Below are positions 35,401 through 50,400 of a stretch of DNA of 64,000 bases, piece after piece. Both the position numbers and the translations under genes were made by a program. The notes beneath the pieces were generated by a model, which was not told where the DNA came from, did not search any database, and worked only from the letters and a program-made list of their open reading frames with translations. Within the stretch, counting starts at the first letter, position 1, and each line of letters starts with the position of its first letter. Source of the DNA: Panagrolaimus kolymaensis (taxonomy: Eukaryota > Nematoda > Chromadorea > Rhabditida > Panagrolaimidae); contig JAJQJQ010000010.1 of assembly GCA_028622995.1 (NCBI GenBank), forward strand, positions 4,216,001-4,280,000. The letters are read 5' to 3'.

Positions 35401-38400
35401 ATCTCGATATGGGCTCTTGCAATGGCAGCTGTAACCACCAGGAAGATCCATACATTCAGCGTGACGATGACAATCATTAAGATTGGGTGATTCACATTCA
35501 TTAATAATGTAATTGCAAACGGTGCCAGGATGAGCTGGATTTTCATCATGATATCCTGAGCGACATCTACAATCATACCCATCTTTTTTATCCATACAAT
35601 CAGCGAATCGACTGCAATTATTGAGCGATGGATTTGCACATTCATCAACTTGTATGAAGCATTTTCTTCCAGGTCGTTTAGAATCGAGGGATTGATCAAT
35701 AGAATTAACTGGACATCGGCAGGTGTAACCATCTGGTAAATCTTCACAGACAGCTTGTGGATCACAATCATTTAAGCTTCTATCTAAGCACTCATTAACT
35801 TGAGCAACGCAAATTCGGCCTGGGCGGCGATTGTTATCTGGGCTTTGATCAACATAACCATCCCTGCATCGACAAGTATAACCATCGGCATCTTTAGTTT
35901 CACTGCAAATGGCTGCAGGATCGCAATCATTTCGGTTTGAATCTAAGCAAATTGGTTCAGTTAGAACGCAAACACGACCAGGTTTGTTTTTGGAATCGGG
36001 TGAACGATCAACATATCCCGGCAAGCATTCACATGTGTAAGATGTGGGTCCAGTAGCTCTACAAGCGCCAGCTGCGTGACAATCGTTAAGATTAGGATCT
36101 TGGCAAGGGTGACGAGGTGGTGGCGTTGGTGGTGGTGGAGGTTCACATACACGACCTTTAAGAGCAGCTTCGGGTGAACGGTCAAGATATCCTCGAATAC
36201 ATTCACAACGATAACCTTTGGGTTCATCATAACATATGGCATTTCGAGAGCAAGTATTGAGGCGGGGATCTTTACAAGCGTTATTTCGAACGCAAATACG
36301 ACCTTGGGTTCCTTGAGGCGATTGATCAATGTATCCTTGAATGCATGTACACTGATATTTATTTCCACCAAGTGGTTCACAAACAGCTGCACTGCTGCAT
36401 TCATGATTGCTAGGACAAACCTCGGGTGTACCACAAACACGTCCAGGTTGAGTGAGAAGGTTAGGTGAACGATCAACATAGCCTTCTTTACATTCACAAG
36501 TATATCCTTCTTCAAGATCTCGACAATCAGCTTGAGCACTACATGTGTGTCGATTTTCAGCACATTCATCAACAAGTTTAACGCAAACTCGACCAGATCG
36601 TGTCATTTTATTTGGTGAACGATCAGTGAAGCCAGTTTTACATTCACAAGTAAATGATTGTTCATTATCATGGCACATGGCATTTTGATCACAATCATGT
36701 TTGCCTGTAAGACATTCATTTTCAAATACAAGACAAACTCTGCCAGGGAAAGCTTGATTGGGTGAAATATCTTTTGAATTTGGTGGGCATGCACAAGTGT
36801 ACGAATCAACGGTATCTGTGCATTTTGCAGCTTTATCACAATCATTAAGTTTGGGATCAGCGCATTCATTAACAATTGGCCGACATGCTCGACCGGGTAA
36901 AGTTGGTGAAGGTGAAACATCCAAATAATTTTGTTGACATTCACATCGATACCCTTCTTCCATATCAAAGCAATTTGCATTTTTATCGCATGAATTAAGT
37001 TCGGGTTTACTGCATTCGTTAATCATTTGTTGACAAATTCTACCAGGATTGCCAGTGCTAAGATCTTTGAAGCCTTGATTACATTTGCAATCGTATCCTT
37101 CTTCTTTATCAATACATTGCGCATTTTGGTGGCAATCATTCAAATGAGGGAATTGACATTCATTAACCAAAGCTTGACAATTTCGACCTGGTTTACTTGA
37201 TGAAACATCTTTGAAACCTTGACGGCATTCACAAGTGTATCCATCTTGTCGATCAATGCACTTGGCACTTGGATGACAATCGTTAAGTTGAGGGAATAAG
37301 CATTCATTAATAACATTGCAAGCATTTGTTCGGGGATCGCGGCTATAATTTATGGGGCACGCACATTTTGGTTTTCCATCGATAATTCGGCACACTTCGT
37401 TGAGTTCAACTTTGCATGAAGTGCTAACATCAACCCTGCATTCATCTGGTGGTGGAGTAGGTCGAGGAACACATTTACGGCCAGGATGAGTAATGCGATT
37501 TGGAGATTCGTCAAGAAGTTCGGCATGACATTGGCATGTGTATCCTTGAGGCAAATCAAGACAATCAGCATCTCTGTGGCAATCATGTTTGCCTGCTCGA
37601 CATTCATCAACAAGCGCTGGACGACAAACACGACCAGGTCGGCTTTGATCAGGGCTCTCATCAACAAAATCATCTCGACAAATGCATTTGTATGCTTCAG
37701 GTGTATCTTCACAATCTGCATTGGGTGAACAATCATGCATGTTTTTAGTGCATTCATTGATAACTATAAAATTATTTTTTTTTGCTTTTTTTATTCTATT
37801 TTAAATGTTTCTTACGTGGTAAGCAACGACGGCCAGGTTTATTTTGAGGATTAGGAGAGACATCAATGTAATTACTTGGGCAAGCACAAATGTATGAATC
37901 TTCTGTATCTGTACAAATTGCATTGGATGAGCAATCATTTTGTCCGGTGGAACATTCGTCGATTACTAAAAAAAATTTAAAATTTTAGTGACGTGATGTT
38001 CGCAATTATTTAACTATTTTGATCAAAAACTAATAGACATAAAACTTCCTTTATAAAATAACTAATTAACTTTTTTTGCGGTAATGAAAAACATTCATTT
38101 TTTGCTTTCCCGTGGTGCATGCATTTTTTTATAATGTCTCACTTAAAAGGGTCAAATCCGTTGTGTTGTTTGTCTCTGTCGTAAAAAAAATGCTGAAGGT
38201 AGTGAAGTTTGAAAATCTGGGTCGTTAAGAATTAAAAAAAATAACGATCTAAGTAAAAAAAAGATCTATCCAAAATGGAGAAAAGAAGACAATGTTAAAG
38301 CATAATCGCGTCAACACCGCAAAAAGGGTGATGATCCGTAAAAAAATTTAAGGAAGAGAAAGTGCATAAAAAGTTTTTTGAACTTTAATTAGAAAAAATA

Positions 38401-41400
38401 ATCTAGATAGAAAGAAACTTACATCTTTTACATTTACGTCCAGGACGATTAACCCGATCAAAGGAAACATCCAAATAGTTAATTGCGCAACGGCATGTGT
38501 ATGAATCAGGCGTATCCTCACAAATTCCACCATCTCTTGCGCAATCATGTGTTCCCATAGCGCATTCATTATCGACTAAATTATTTACAAATTTTTAAGG
38601 TTTAAAAAACACTTTTAAAAAAGCTTACGTTTTTTGCATAAACGACCAGGTTTAGTTTGGATATTTGGTGAAATATCAAGGAAGTTTTGACGACAACGGC
38701 AAAGATAACCTTCATCTATATCAGTACAAATTGCACGATCAGGTGAATCACAATCATTGAGAGTTGGATTATCGCATTCAGGAATGAGTGGAATACAAAC
38801 ACGACCAGGTCTACGAATCGGATCGGGACTTTTATCACGGAAGTCTGGAGGACAAAGGCAACTAAATTCATTATCTCCACGTTGGACACAACGAGCATTT
38901 TTATCACAATCATTTTTGCCAGCCAAACAAAGGTCGTCGCTTTGAACCTTTTGACAATTGCGGCCCGGATTTCGAAGTTCATCAAGATCTGTGAATCCAT
39001 GTTTGCACATGCATTTGTATGATTCAGCTGTATCAATGCAAATGGCATTTTGATCACATGTATTTAATTCACGTCGAGCACATTCATTGATAAGGTCTTT
39101 GCAAATAATACCGGGAGCATTTTGAGGGTTGGGTGAAAAGTCGATGGAGCCTGCTTTGCAACGACAAACAAATCCTTCAGGAGTATCGGTGCAAATAGCA
39201 TTTGGAGCACAATTATGAGTGCCATCCAAACATTCATTGCGTTCGGCAGTGCAAATTCTTCCTGACCGATTAATGGGATCAGGACTTTCATCAAGATAGC
39301 CATGAGGACAGACACAAATGTATCCTTCATCGGTATCAATACATTTAGCAGAGCGGTCACAATCATTTTCTGCAGAAAGGCATTCATTTCGTACTAAAAA
39401 TAATAATTAGTTTTTTAGAATAAAAAGAAATTAAAAATTAACATACAGCAAACATCAGTAGCTGCATGACGATGTTCACCAGCAGAACATTGGCAAGTAT
39501 GATAACGGCCTGATGGATGCATTAAGCAATGTTCGCGTTTACGTTCGTCGCAGGCATTAGCGTCATTAGGGTCACATGATCCAGGAATGATACATTTACC
39601 GGTACGTGGATTTTCTACTAAACCAGTAGCACAAATATCATGGGATGGTGAAACTTGTGGCGGCTTTTCTTTGGTGGAAATGCAAATTCCTGAACGCATA
39701 TCTCTAGCATAATCTTCAGGGCAAATACAACGGAAGTTTCCAAATGGAGTTGGAGAACAAACTTCAGGATGTGGGCAAGAAGTAAGAACTTGAGGATTGC
39801 ATAAATCACCTCCACAAACATGAGTAATTGGATGACGTTGGAACATTTTGGGGCATTGACAACGAGGTTGACCATTAACTTCAACGCAAATTTCATTGAG
39901 TGAACGATCACAACCTGTTTGAGTGTTGGGGTTGCAAGCTCCAGCTGGACGAGGTTCTGGCTCTGGTGCAGGACAAGCCATTTTTTGAATAAGTGAACGA
40001 AGACGCATATCCAAATCTTTGAATCGATCAACGTAGAACCACCGATGAGGAGAGCCAGCAATGGTTTCAAGTTCTGAAGCCAAAACGTGATCAGTAACAC
40101 CAATAGCAAAAGTATTGAGTTGTAAATTTCGGGCGGATTTAGCTGGTTCAGTTACATTATCTTGACTGCGACCATCAGTAATAACAATCGCAACTCGACT
40201 AACATCATTAGAAATTGGTCGAGCTCCACGACGTTCAGCAAATCCTTCCATAACCATATGTTGAATAGCAGCTCCAGTTCGAGTTAAGCCAGTCAAATAT
40301 TGAGTGGATTCAATGGCATTTAAAAGAGAAGGTTTATCAGAGTATTGATTAAGATCAAATTCATGACGAATTTGATCAGAATATTGAATGAGGCCAACTC
40401 GAGTTCGATCAAGTCCAATATCAAAAAGTTCAACGAATTCTTTAATAAATCTCAAAACTTCTTGCTTGAAAACATATGAACCAATGGATCCAGAACCATC
40501 AATAAGGAACATTAAATCAGTTTTTTGTTTGGGACAAGTTGTTTGTACTGTGCATACTCGACCTGGAGGCAAGTTCGCGCTTGATGAGACATCAACATAA
40601 CCTGAGAAGCATTGGCAAGAATAACCATCAGGCGTATCAATGCAATCAGCATTATCATCACAAGTATGCGTGGCTCGATCCAAACATTCATTGCTTGCTA
40701 AAAAATTTTTTTTTGCATTTTTTTACTTATGTTTTAGAAGAAAATGTGTAAAGCTTGAAATTTTAGTAGTATCAAGATAACTTGAATAATCAAAAAAGGT
40801 TCCGTTTGTTTGCTACTTTTCTCCCTTTCCATTGTAAAAAAAACTTCTTTTAATTCTTTTTGATTTCTTCATTAAAAAAAGGAAGAAGAAAAATTAGAAA
40901 GATGATGACTCCGAAAATGCCTAAGGCCATATTTTTTTTAAAAATTTCTGTTTGTATTTCTCGTGGTTTTTTTTCTTTGGCTCCACTATCGTGATTTCGG
41001 CCCATTGAGAAAAAGAAAGCGATTATTAAAAAAAGAGCTTACAATTGCTGCATTTACGTCCTGGTAAAAGTCCGGCTGTTGAAGATGTATCAGAAAATCC
41101 GTCACTACAAACACAAGCATAACCATCTGTGGCGTCAATACATTCAGCAAATGGAGAACAATCATGTGCATTTGTTGCACATTCATTCACCACTAAAAAA
41201 TGCAAAATATTATCCTTGAAAAAAAGATTAAAAAAGCACTTACATTCTTTACAATATCGACCTGGCCGAGTTTCTGGATCGGGTGAAAGATCAATATAAC
41301 CTGGACGGCATTGGCATTTGAATGCATCAAAAACGTTGGCACAAATTGCATTTTTATCACAATCATTTGAGGCATCACATGCAGCTGATAATCGACAACT

Positions 41401-44400
41401 TCCATCTTGATAGCGGAAAGCATTTTCACCGCATTCACAAATAAATTGGCCTTTATTTTTTCGATCGCTGCAAATTGCATTATTTCCACATCGGGGATCT
41501 TTGGGATTGCAAGAATCAAGTTGGGTAGAAACTTTAGGATCATCAATTGGTTTACGAGGTTTGTTACATATGCGACCAGGATAATGAGTGATATTGGGTG
41601 AAGCATCAACGAATCCATGTCGACAAGTACAAACATAGCCTTCTTTTGCATCTTCACAAATGGCATTTTCTGAACAATCATTGAGTCGAGTGTCTAAACA
41701 TTCATTGACAGCTTCAACACATTTGCGTCCAGGAAGTCTATTGAAAGCTTCTGAAATATCTGCAAAACCAGGTCGACATCTGCAAGAATATCCTTCTTCG
41801 GTATCCACACAAACTGCATTGGAATCACAATCAACAAGATATTTTTGTGGGGAAGCACATTCATTAACTCGTCGACGACAAAGAATGCCTGTTTTGCCAT
41901 TAGTTGAAATATCAGCAAATCCACTTTTACATTGACAAGTATATCCTTCTGCTGTATCAATACAATCAGCATCAGGTGAACAATCGTTTAAGCGAGAATT
42001 TTCACATTCATTTCTTGCCAAACAACGACCATCTGGAAGTCGACTATATCCTTGAGGGCACATGCATTTATAAGTACTATCAGTGAAGATGCAAACTTCA
42101 GCTTTGGATTTATCACAACTCATTGGATCATTGACATTACATTCAGGAGCTTGTGGAATGTGATCAGCTTTTTTACAAATTCGACCTGGTCGACTTGGAT
42201 TTGGGCTGTCATCACGGAATCCATCATTGCAGCGACAAGTGAAAGCTTCAGCGGTGTCGATGCAAGCGGCATCGGAGGAGCAATCATCTTTGTTTTCTTT
42301 GCATTCATCAACCACGACTCGACAAACACGACCTGGTGGACGGCCATGTTGACGAGAAATATCAACAAATCCTGAACCACATTGGCAGATAGGGCCAGCA
42401 GCTGTCTCACGACATTCAGCTTCATGGGCGCAATCGACATTAGCGCATTGATTCCCTTTAATTTTTTAATATAACTTTTGAAAAAATAAAAAGTTAGTGA
42501 ATAATACCTTTACGACAATGTCTACCAGGAGCATTTTGTGTATCTGCGCTTACATCAGTCCAACCACTTTTACATCGGCAAGTATAACCTTCAGTGGTGT
42601 CCACACAATCTGCATTTGAATCACATTGATATGTGCCAAGTGAGCATTCATCCACAGCTGTAAAAAAGAGAGGAAGAGCTTAGTATTATTTTTTACAATG
42701 ATTCAACATGGATTAACAAAGAAAGATTTTTGAATTTTTTCTTTTTCATTCAAACTTGTTTCATGATTTTGTTATATCTTTTTTCTTTCAACATAAACCT
42801 ATCTTATATAAATTGTAATGTCTTTTGAGATCCATTAATAAACAAGAAAATGTTTTGCCCCTTATTTTTTTCAAGGTAAAAATCGGGGTTCCGCTGACCT
42901 TGTCGGTTGCAAAAAAAAATGGTATAGTTTTTTTATTGTTTTTAAAAAGTTATTTTGTTGGTTAAAACAAAGCAAAAAAGATGCAAAGTTTCTTTTTCAA
43001 ATATTGCATTGGGAAGGTATTAAGTTTACAAATTTGAGTTTATAAAAATTAGTTACGTTAATTATAAATTTTTGGTTTTGTAAAAAATGTGCTTACTCAT
43101 ATCATTGAAATTTTAGTAATACTTTAAAACAAAAAAGGCGTCAAATAAAAAAATTGCGGAAGACGACGATAACGTCGTTATTGCTCATTTTCATTTTTGC
43201 AATGGCAAGCAGAACGAGTTTGTTCATCAGAATTTGGGTGTGGTGGTAGAAATCGCAGCAGTAGCACATTAAAGTCTTCAATTTCAATCTGTTTGTTTCA
43301 GATTGAGAAAAAAAATTGTTTGTGCGAGAAAGAGAATATTAAAAGCGCGGTCGAGAAGGTGAGAATTGCGCAAGCAGATGAAGATAGATAAAAAATGTTG
43401 ATAAGTTTTTAATAAATAAATCGCTAAACGCAAATTTTCCTTTTCAAGAAATTTTAAAATTTTTCAAAAAAAATTAGGTGGTGGCCTTCGTACCGGTCAA
43501 CTGATGTTGCAACCAACCACTACTTTTAGTTATTTTGCCTTTGCCGCAAAATAAAAGAAAAAAAAAACGGGAGCTATCAATCTAAATTTTTTTGGTTAAA
43601 AAAATTATGCATAAAGTGGCAGCAGCAGTATCACGGAAAAAGAGAGGATGCAATCAATTTAATTTGAAAAAATGCATTTTCTTACAAAAATAAATTTGCT
43701 GGAAATCATTTATGCGGAATACTACTTTTTTATTTGTCATAAAATTATGAAAATTTTATTCGGCGCACTTTTCTTCGTAAACGAAAAAAAAGAAAAGGTG
43801 TTAGAAGAAGAAAATGGAAGAGAATAAAAAGTAAAAACTATAAAGTTTCAAGTAAAAAAAATTTTCACGCAATAAAAATTAAAAGAAAACAATCGAAATT
43901 TTTAATTGCAAAAAAATGGAAAGTAAAACTTTTGAGAGGAAAATCGAATACTCACATTTTTGACATTTTCGACCTGGAAATCTTTTATCTGGAGATAAAT
44001 CTGCAAAACCTTTAGGACATCGACATTGAAAATAACCAGGTTGTTCACTAAAGCATTCTGCAACTTTATCACAATCATGAAGGGAATAATCTTGACAGGG
44101 GTCATTTCCTAAAATAACAAATGGATAAAATCAAGATAAAAAAAAGTTAGTTTGTTTAAAAAGAGAAAGGAAGTAAGCAATAAAATAAAAAAGCTGCTGG
44201 TTAACTGCGTTATAAAAAACTACGGATGTAAAAAAAGAATTTATTTACCAATTGATTGAACTGAATTGAATGAAATTAAAAGAGCAAATAAGTAGATAAA
44301 CAAAGTCCTGTGTGGTAATAATATACGGACCACATCGGCGGCCATGATGGCCAACTATCTGCCTTTAAACAAATTTGTTAACGGGAAGAATAATAAAAAA

Positions 44401-47400
44401 AATACAATTAAGAAAGTGCCCGTTGGCTAAAGAAATAAACGAAAAACTTATTTGTAACAAAAAATAAAAATAAATTTTTTGACTTTAAAATAAAATCAAA
44501 AAATCTCTTCAATCGCATAAACTAAATTCCCGCGCAACAAGAAAAAAAAGGGATGGATGGAGATAAAAAATAAAAAAAAATGAGTGCAACGTTAATCAAA
44601 AAATGGGAAATAAAAAAAAGGTTCGTTCGAGAATAACGACTTCTTTTTTTCCGGGAAATCATCATGCTGTTTCATTCGACATCATTGTTTCTTAAAAATA
44701 GGCTGCTGTGGTTTTTTTTAATATTATTATCAAACAACACACCGGCACCACTGTGCGAAAAGTTTCTCTACTGCCATCGTAAAGGGTGGAGCCGTTCTTT
44801 ATTTGTGCCTCAGGGAATGCATGATTTCAGAAGATTTTTTAAGAAGTAACAAAAAAATGGGGAAGGGAGGATAAACACAATATAGGAAGGAAGATATACA
44901 ACAACAAGCGTTTACTTTTTTTCTTTTTTAAAGAACGACTGTGCCTTGTATGTATGTAGAAAAAGAGAGCCGATAAAAATGTTAGAAGAAGGAAAAAACA
45001 GATCAGTCAGACGTCGATGATGATCATTGCCGCAGCCAACGGAAAAGGAAGAAACGCCGATGGTAGAAATTTCTTCTAAATTGAGGCGATAGATAGACAG
45101 ATTGAACAAAGCTGAACGCCCATGTTGTGGTAGCAGTGATGGAATAGAAGGGAGGTGTGGTGGTGGTTGGTTGTCCATCTGAAGAAAAAGAAGAAGGAAA
45201 AAATAGAGATCCCTAATTGAACCGATGGAATGGATCGGATAGATAGAGAGATGAATGACTAAGGAAAGAAAGAAGAGTGCGTCACTATTCTTCTTTCTTC
45301 TCTTTTTTTGGAGGCAGTAGAAGAGTGCGCAACTTTTCTCCTTCGCCAACGGCGCGCAACAAGTCGACGACGTACAACAACATTGCTCTCGATCACTCTC
45401 CGCCTTCATTTTTTTTAAATGCAAGATTATTTTATTTTCTCGTAGGTAGGTAGGTATTGGTGTTGCAGAAATAAAGCAAAAACGCCTGAAGCAAGGTTTT
45501 ACCCCAAAACCAACAAAAAAATAATTATGTAAAGTGAAAATTTTTTGTTGATTTTTCATTCCAAAAAGGTAGTTACCCTACCTTCTCATTAAAGCTATAC
45601 TAAAATGAAAGAAAAAACCTTTATTTTTGCAGCATTAAAATCAACAGCAAAGTAACCCTATGAGATTCTGAAACAAAGGTGAGTGTCATAATGGAACAAC
45701 AACAAAACCCGTTACAAAGAAGGGGTTATATGTTTGTGGCCAAGCAACAGCAGCATCAGAAACATTATATAAAATTGCAAACCGGATAATAAAAAAAATT
45801 GTGGGACAAAACAAAAATTTTTTTTGAAACCGTTAGTTAAAAAAGTATACAATTTTTAAATGATGAGTGTAAAAAAAGAAGGTAAATTCTAGAAATGAGA
45901 GACAAGAAATAAATAAAATAACAACAGAAGAAGATGATGATTGCTCAATTATTTGAAACATCCCAATAGAATATAACCACAGAAGGAAGACCTTGAAGCC
46001 AGATGACAGTTTTTTAGTAGAAAAAAATAAATAACATGATAGATGAGTAATAATACCATTACTCTTTTTTTAAATTGTGTTAGTCTTTTTGCAAAGGTAG
46101 CAGTTACGCTTGTCTATCAAAGAGGCAGAAAAAAAAGACAATAAAATAAAAACAATGAAATAAAAAATGTTACTAACCTTTTGATTTGACGCAATTTTGG
46201 CCGGGATTTGATTTTCCTGAATCAATAAATCCTGGTTTGCATTGACACACTGATCCACTAACTGTTTCAACACATTGTGCATTTGGTTCTGGACAATTTG
46301 AAACATCACAATCTGTTAACACTAAAAAACATTTTTTTGAAATTTTAGTCTTTGTTTGAGTTATCGTAATTTTAATTCTTGCTATACGATTTCATGATTT
46401 CGTAATCTTTTTCATTTTGCAACTTTCTTATCACATAAAATTTCGTATGTTAAAAATTTATCGAAGTCAAGTTTTTGCGTAATTTAATGTGTTCAAACAA
46501 AATTATATCCAAATTTATATGATCCACAAGGCCACCATCTAATTCGGTTATTCGCGCAGCCACATGCATCGAAGCATTTTTTTATTTTATTTTGAAAGCA
46601 TGTTTTGCGTGATTTATGAAGAGAAAAAGGTGCTCGCTCGGATTAAAAGACTTGTTATCGCAACAAAATAATATGGAATGGATGGATGATGATGCTTGTA
46701 TGGAGTCAGTAATTTTTATTTCCAAGTAACTTTTTTTTCTTGGTTTCAGGGTTTTTTTTTTTTGCAATCATTTTCTTCTTCTTTTCTAAATGTAAAATAA
46801 AAAGGTAAAAAATATTTATGGCAAATACATAAAATTATGCTTTATTATTATGGAACCCAAAATTACTTTCGAAAAAAAAAAGTGAACACACTTTCACAGC
46901 GGGGTAATTTTTATTTCATTTTATTTTATTGCTTGTCTCATTTTTGAAGAGCCTCAAAATGCTACTGTTTTTTTTGTACGCAAAAATAAAATTTCAGAAG
47001 ACCTTGAGATTGTGTTTTTTTTGCATAAAGTTTTTTTTCATTCTCAATTTCATTGACAAAACAAAACAAAAAAAGACACTTCGGTGTTCAATGCTACCGT
47101 CGTCAATTTATTTTTTTTTCTGACCAAACCAATATTTCAATCTGTCTCTAAAGTGATTTTATTCCAAGGACTTTTTTCTTATTTTTTTCTTCTTCTAAAC
47201 CGTTCAAGAATAAAAACGGGGGTTGACTCACATTGTGCACAAATTCTACCAGGTTCGTTTACAGGATCAGGTGAAACATCGAGGAAACCTGAAGGACATT
47301 TGCATTTGTAACTTTCTGATGTATCAGTACATATAGCTTTAGGATCACATTTAGAAGCGGATGTTGCACATTCATCGATTACTAAAATAAAATAAAAGCA

Positions 47401-50400
47401 ATAAAAAAAGTGAAATTCCAATTATTGTTTTATTTTTATTTTTATTTACTGTCTTTTTTTTCAACTTTTTTAAATTAATTTTTCTTTTATGAGTAAGTAA
47501 GTAGCTGTGGCATCAAAAGCAATATCAAACCATTTTTATTTTAAACTTTTTTTATTTCTTGTCAACGCCCAAGCAACGACAAACCCGTTTAATGATGATG
47601 ATTATATACGAAAAAGCAAGCAGCCACAATCAACGCTTGTCACTTGTTTGTTACATATTTCCAGTTTTTTCTTTATTTTTTTTACTCAAAAAAAAAATTA
47701 AAAGAATTACTACTGATAGCAATCATCAAAGAAAAATGTCATAATGGTTTAGGGAAAAAAAAGTTGCTTCGTTGTCCACTACCTTAATTTGGTTGCTTCG
47801 TATTATACTTTTCTTTTTTTTCGACAAAGAGGGACATAAAAAGACATTAAAATTAGTTTTTTTTTCTCTTCCTAATATAAAAAATGGCATTTAAAAATCA
47901 AAGAAAAAAAGCAAAAGAAAACGGACCGGATAAAAGGAAATTGGGACATCCAAGGGAGAAATCAAGTATTTAATGTATATTTATTTTATTTATTTTTTGA
48001 TTACCAAAAAAAGTGTTTTATTTTTCATCATTTTGTTGTGTACAAATAATTATGGCCTTTTTAGGAGGAGGCGGCTTTAAATTGCTTATGTGTTTGAGAA
48101 AATTTTTGATTTATATCGTGGGAGCAATGAAAAAATGCCTTTTTTGTCTAACAAAATAACAAAAAAATGAGTAATCAAAAACCGGTCAAAAAATTTGATG
48201 TTGTAACATTTTCCTTTCTCCTTACATTAAAAAAGTTGGTGATATTGCGTACAAAAATAAAGTACAAAAAAAAAAGAAAATGGTTTTAACGTTTGACGTT
48301 TTGAGTAAACAAAAAAATGACTCACATTTTTGGCATTTTCGACCTGGGCGTTTAGCTCCTTGTTCAGAAATATCAATGAAACCATTGTTACATCGACATG
48401 TAAAACCTACTGGTTTGTCAATACAATATGCGTCAGGGGAACAATCATTGTGAAGAGGTGAAATGCATTCATTGATCACTAAATATCGTAATATTATAAA
48501 TTTTTCGATAACAAACTTTGATTTAGTTTTATGGGAAAAAGTATAGCAAAAAATTAGATATTTTAAAATTACTTCTTTTTTGCAATTTAAAACGAGTGAA
48601 ACATAAAACTTGTAAAATTTATTAAACTTCTTTTAAATTTTATTAAAAAACCAAAAATTATCAAAAGAAAAGTTAAAAAGGATTTATTATTTCTTGAAAG
48701 AAAGTTTATTTTCTTTTAGAAGAAAAAAGTTTAATATTTGTTTGTTAAAGTTCAAGACTTACATTTTCGACATTTTAACCCAGGTTTGAAGCCTGGTTGT
48801 AAAGAAGCATCAATATAGCCTTCTCGGCAAAAACATTCGTATGATAAATCACTATCCATGCAAACTGCATTTATATCACAATCATTTAAAGTTGAATTTG
48901 CACATTCGTTAACCAACGCTAAAAAAATAAACAGATAATTGTTTACTTTCAATTTTTAATTAGTTCTTACTTATGCATTTTCCTTCAATAAACTTTTGAT
49001 TATTTTCACACTGACATTTTCCATCTATCAATTTTTGTGCATTTTCACATTGGCATTTGTAAGTGCTTCCAGCTTTTTTGCATACTCCTTTCATTTCTGT
49101 GCAACTAGTCTTGTTAGTTGGATCACAAGTAGTATCATCATCCAATCTTTTATAAACTTCTGGAAATGAAGTTTGTTCAGGCACATCATCCACACTTTCT
49201 TCAAACTCTTGTTTTTTATAAACTTCTGGGAATGCAACCTGATCAGCTTCCAAACTTTCATTGGTTATTGCAAACCATGGTTTTTTTCTGTCGTCTTTTA
49301 ACCGAATTTTTGTGGAATTTATTGCTTCAATATGAAGTCCACTGCCAAAATGACTATTATAAAGCAAATTTAAATCTTCTATTAATTCGCTGCAATTTGT
49401 TGTTGCTTTATTTGCCAATGATTGAGGCAAAGCTTCAATTGGAATACATCGGATTGATGGGCCAGGTAATTTAATGGTTCCAAGTTTACAAACACATCTC
49501 CAAGTTCCATGTAAAACAAGGCATACTTGGCCGAGAGCAGGTAAACAAGGATTCGGTGAATCACAAAATGGAAAAGTTTGATTTTTGTATTTTGGATTTC
49601 TGCGTGATGCTGTTCCATCTGCGCATGCAATTATATCATTTCCTGATGCATCACTTTCATCTGAAGCATCTTGACAATTTGCTATTCCATCGCCAACATA
49701 TTTTTTATTTATACATTTTGGTTCACCACATGCACATTGAAATTCAGAATCTTCCCGACATCCTGAAATAAATGAATTTGTTTTTTATGATAATAATTTT
49801 TTGTTTGCACATGTTTTTTTTTCACTTTCAAGGTTATTAATTTCACTTCTGTCTTGGAAAAAAAAGTAACAACTTCCGGAAAACAACAACGAAGACTATA
49901 TGTCCTTGAGGACAATTTCTTTTCTTTTTTTGCTTTTTCTTCGCATCATTTGCCCTCAAAAAAATAATACAATTGAGGCCAAGAAATGAAAAAATGTCTT
50001 CTTCGTTTCGTTTCACTTATTTTACTTCAAAAGAATTCTTCTTCATCTATCTATCTTCTAAGAAAAGAATCATTGTAATTATATATGTATCTATTTATTT
50101 ACGGCCAAGCAATTGTGATTTTTATTTTTGATTTCATTTCTCAATTCATCCATATAGAATCAAATAGAAACATCGATATCCAACAGCAGCCGCAAAAAAA
50201 AAAATGAGAGGAAAAAAAGCTATTGAGAAGCGCATAAAAACGAACGATTGAAAAAAAAATTGAAAACACGCAATGTGTTTGAGAAAAAGTTGTCATGATG
50301 CCAACCAGCCAGTTAGTGTCATTGACAATATCTAGTTTTCACCATCACTCCTGGCATATCCTGTTGTCCGGTAAGCAAGAGAAAAGAAGAGACAGAAACG

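Noticed and set aside
41026..41243. Read-through of the intron between two mua-3 EGF exons as continuous coding sequence
   Set aside because: The intron happens to be open in frame, but it interrupts the EGF pattern with Phe/Leu-rich sequence and has good GT and AG ends in phase 1 like its neighbours.
44912..45559. 215-residue open frame on the minus strand in a mua-3 intron
   Set aside because: Low complexity, no domain, no consistent splice or start context; explained by pyrimidine bias of that strand.
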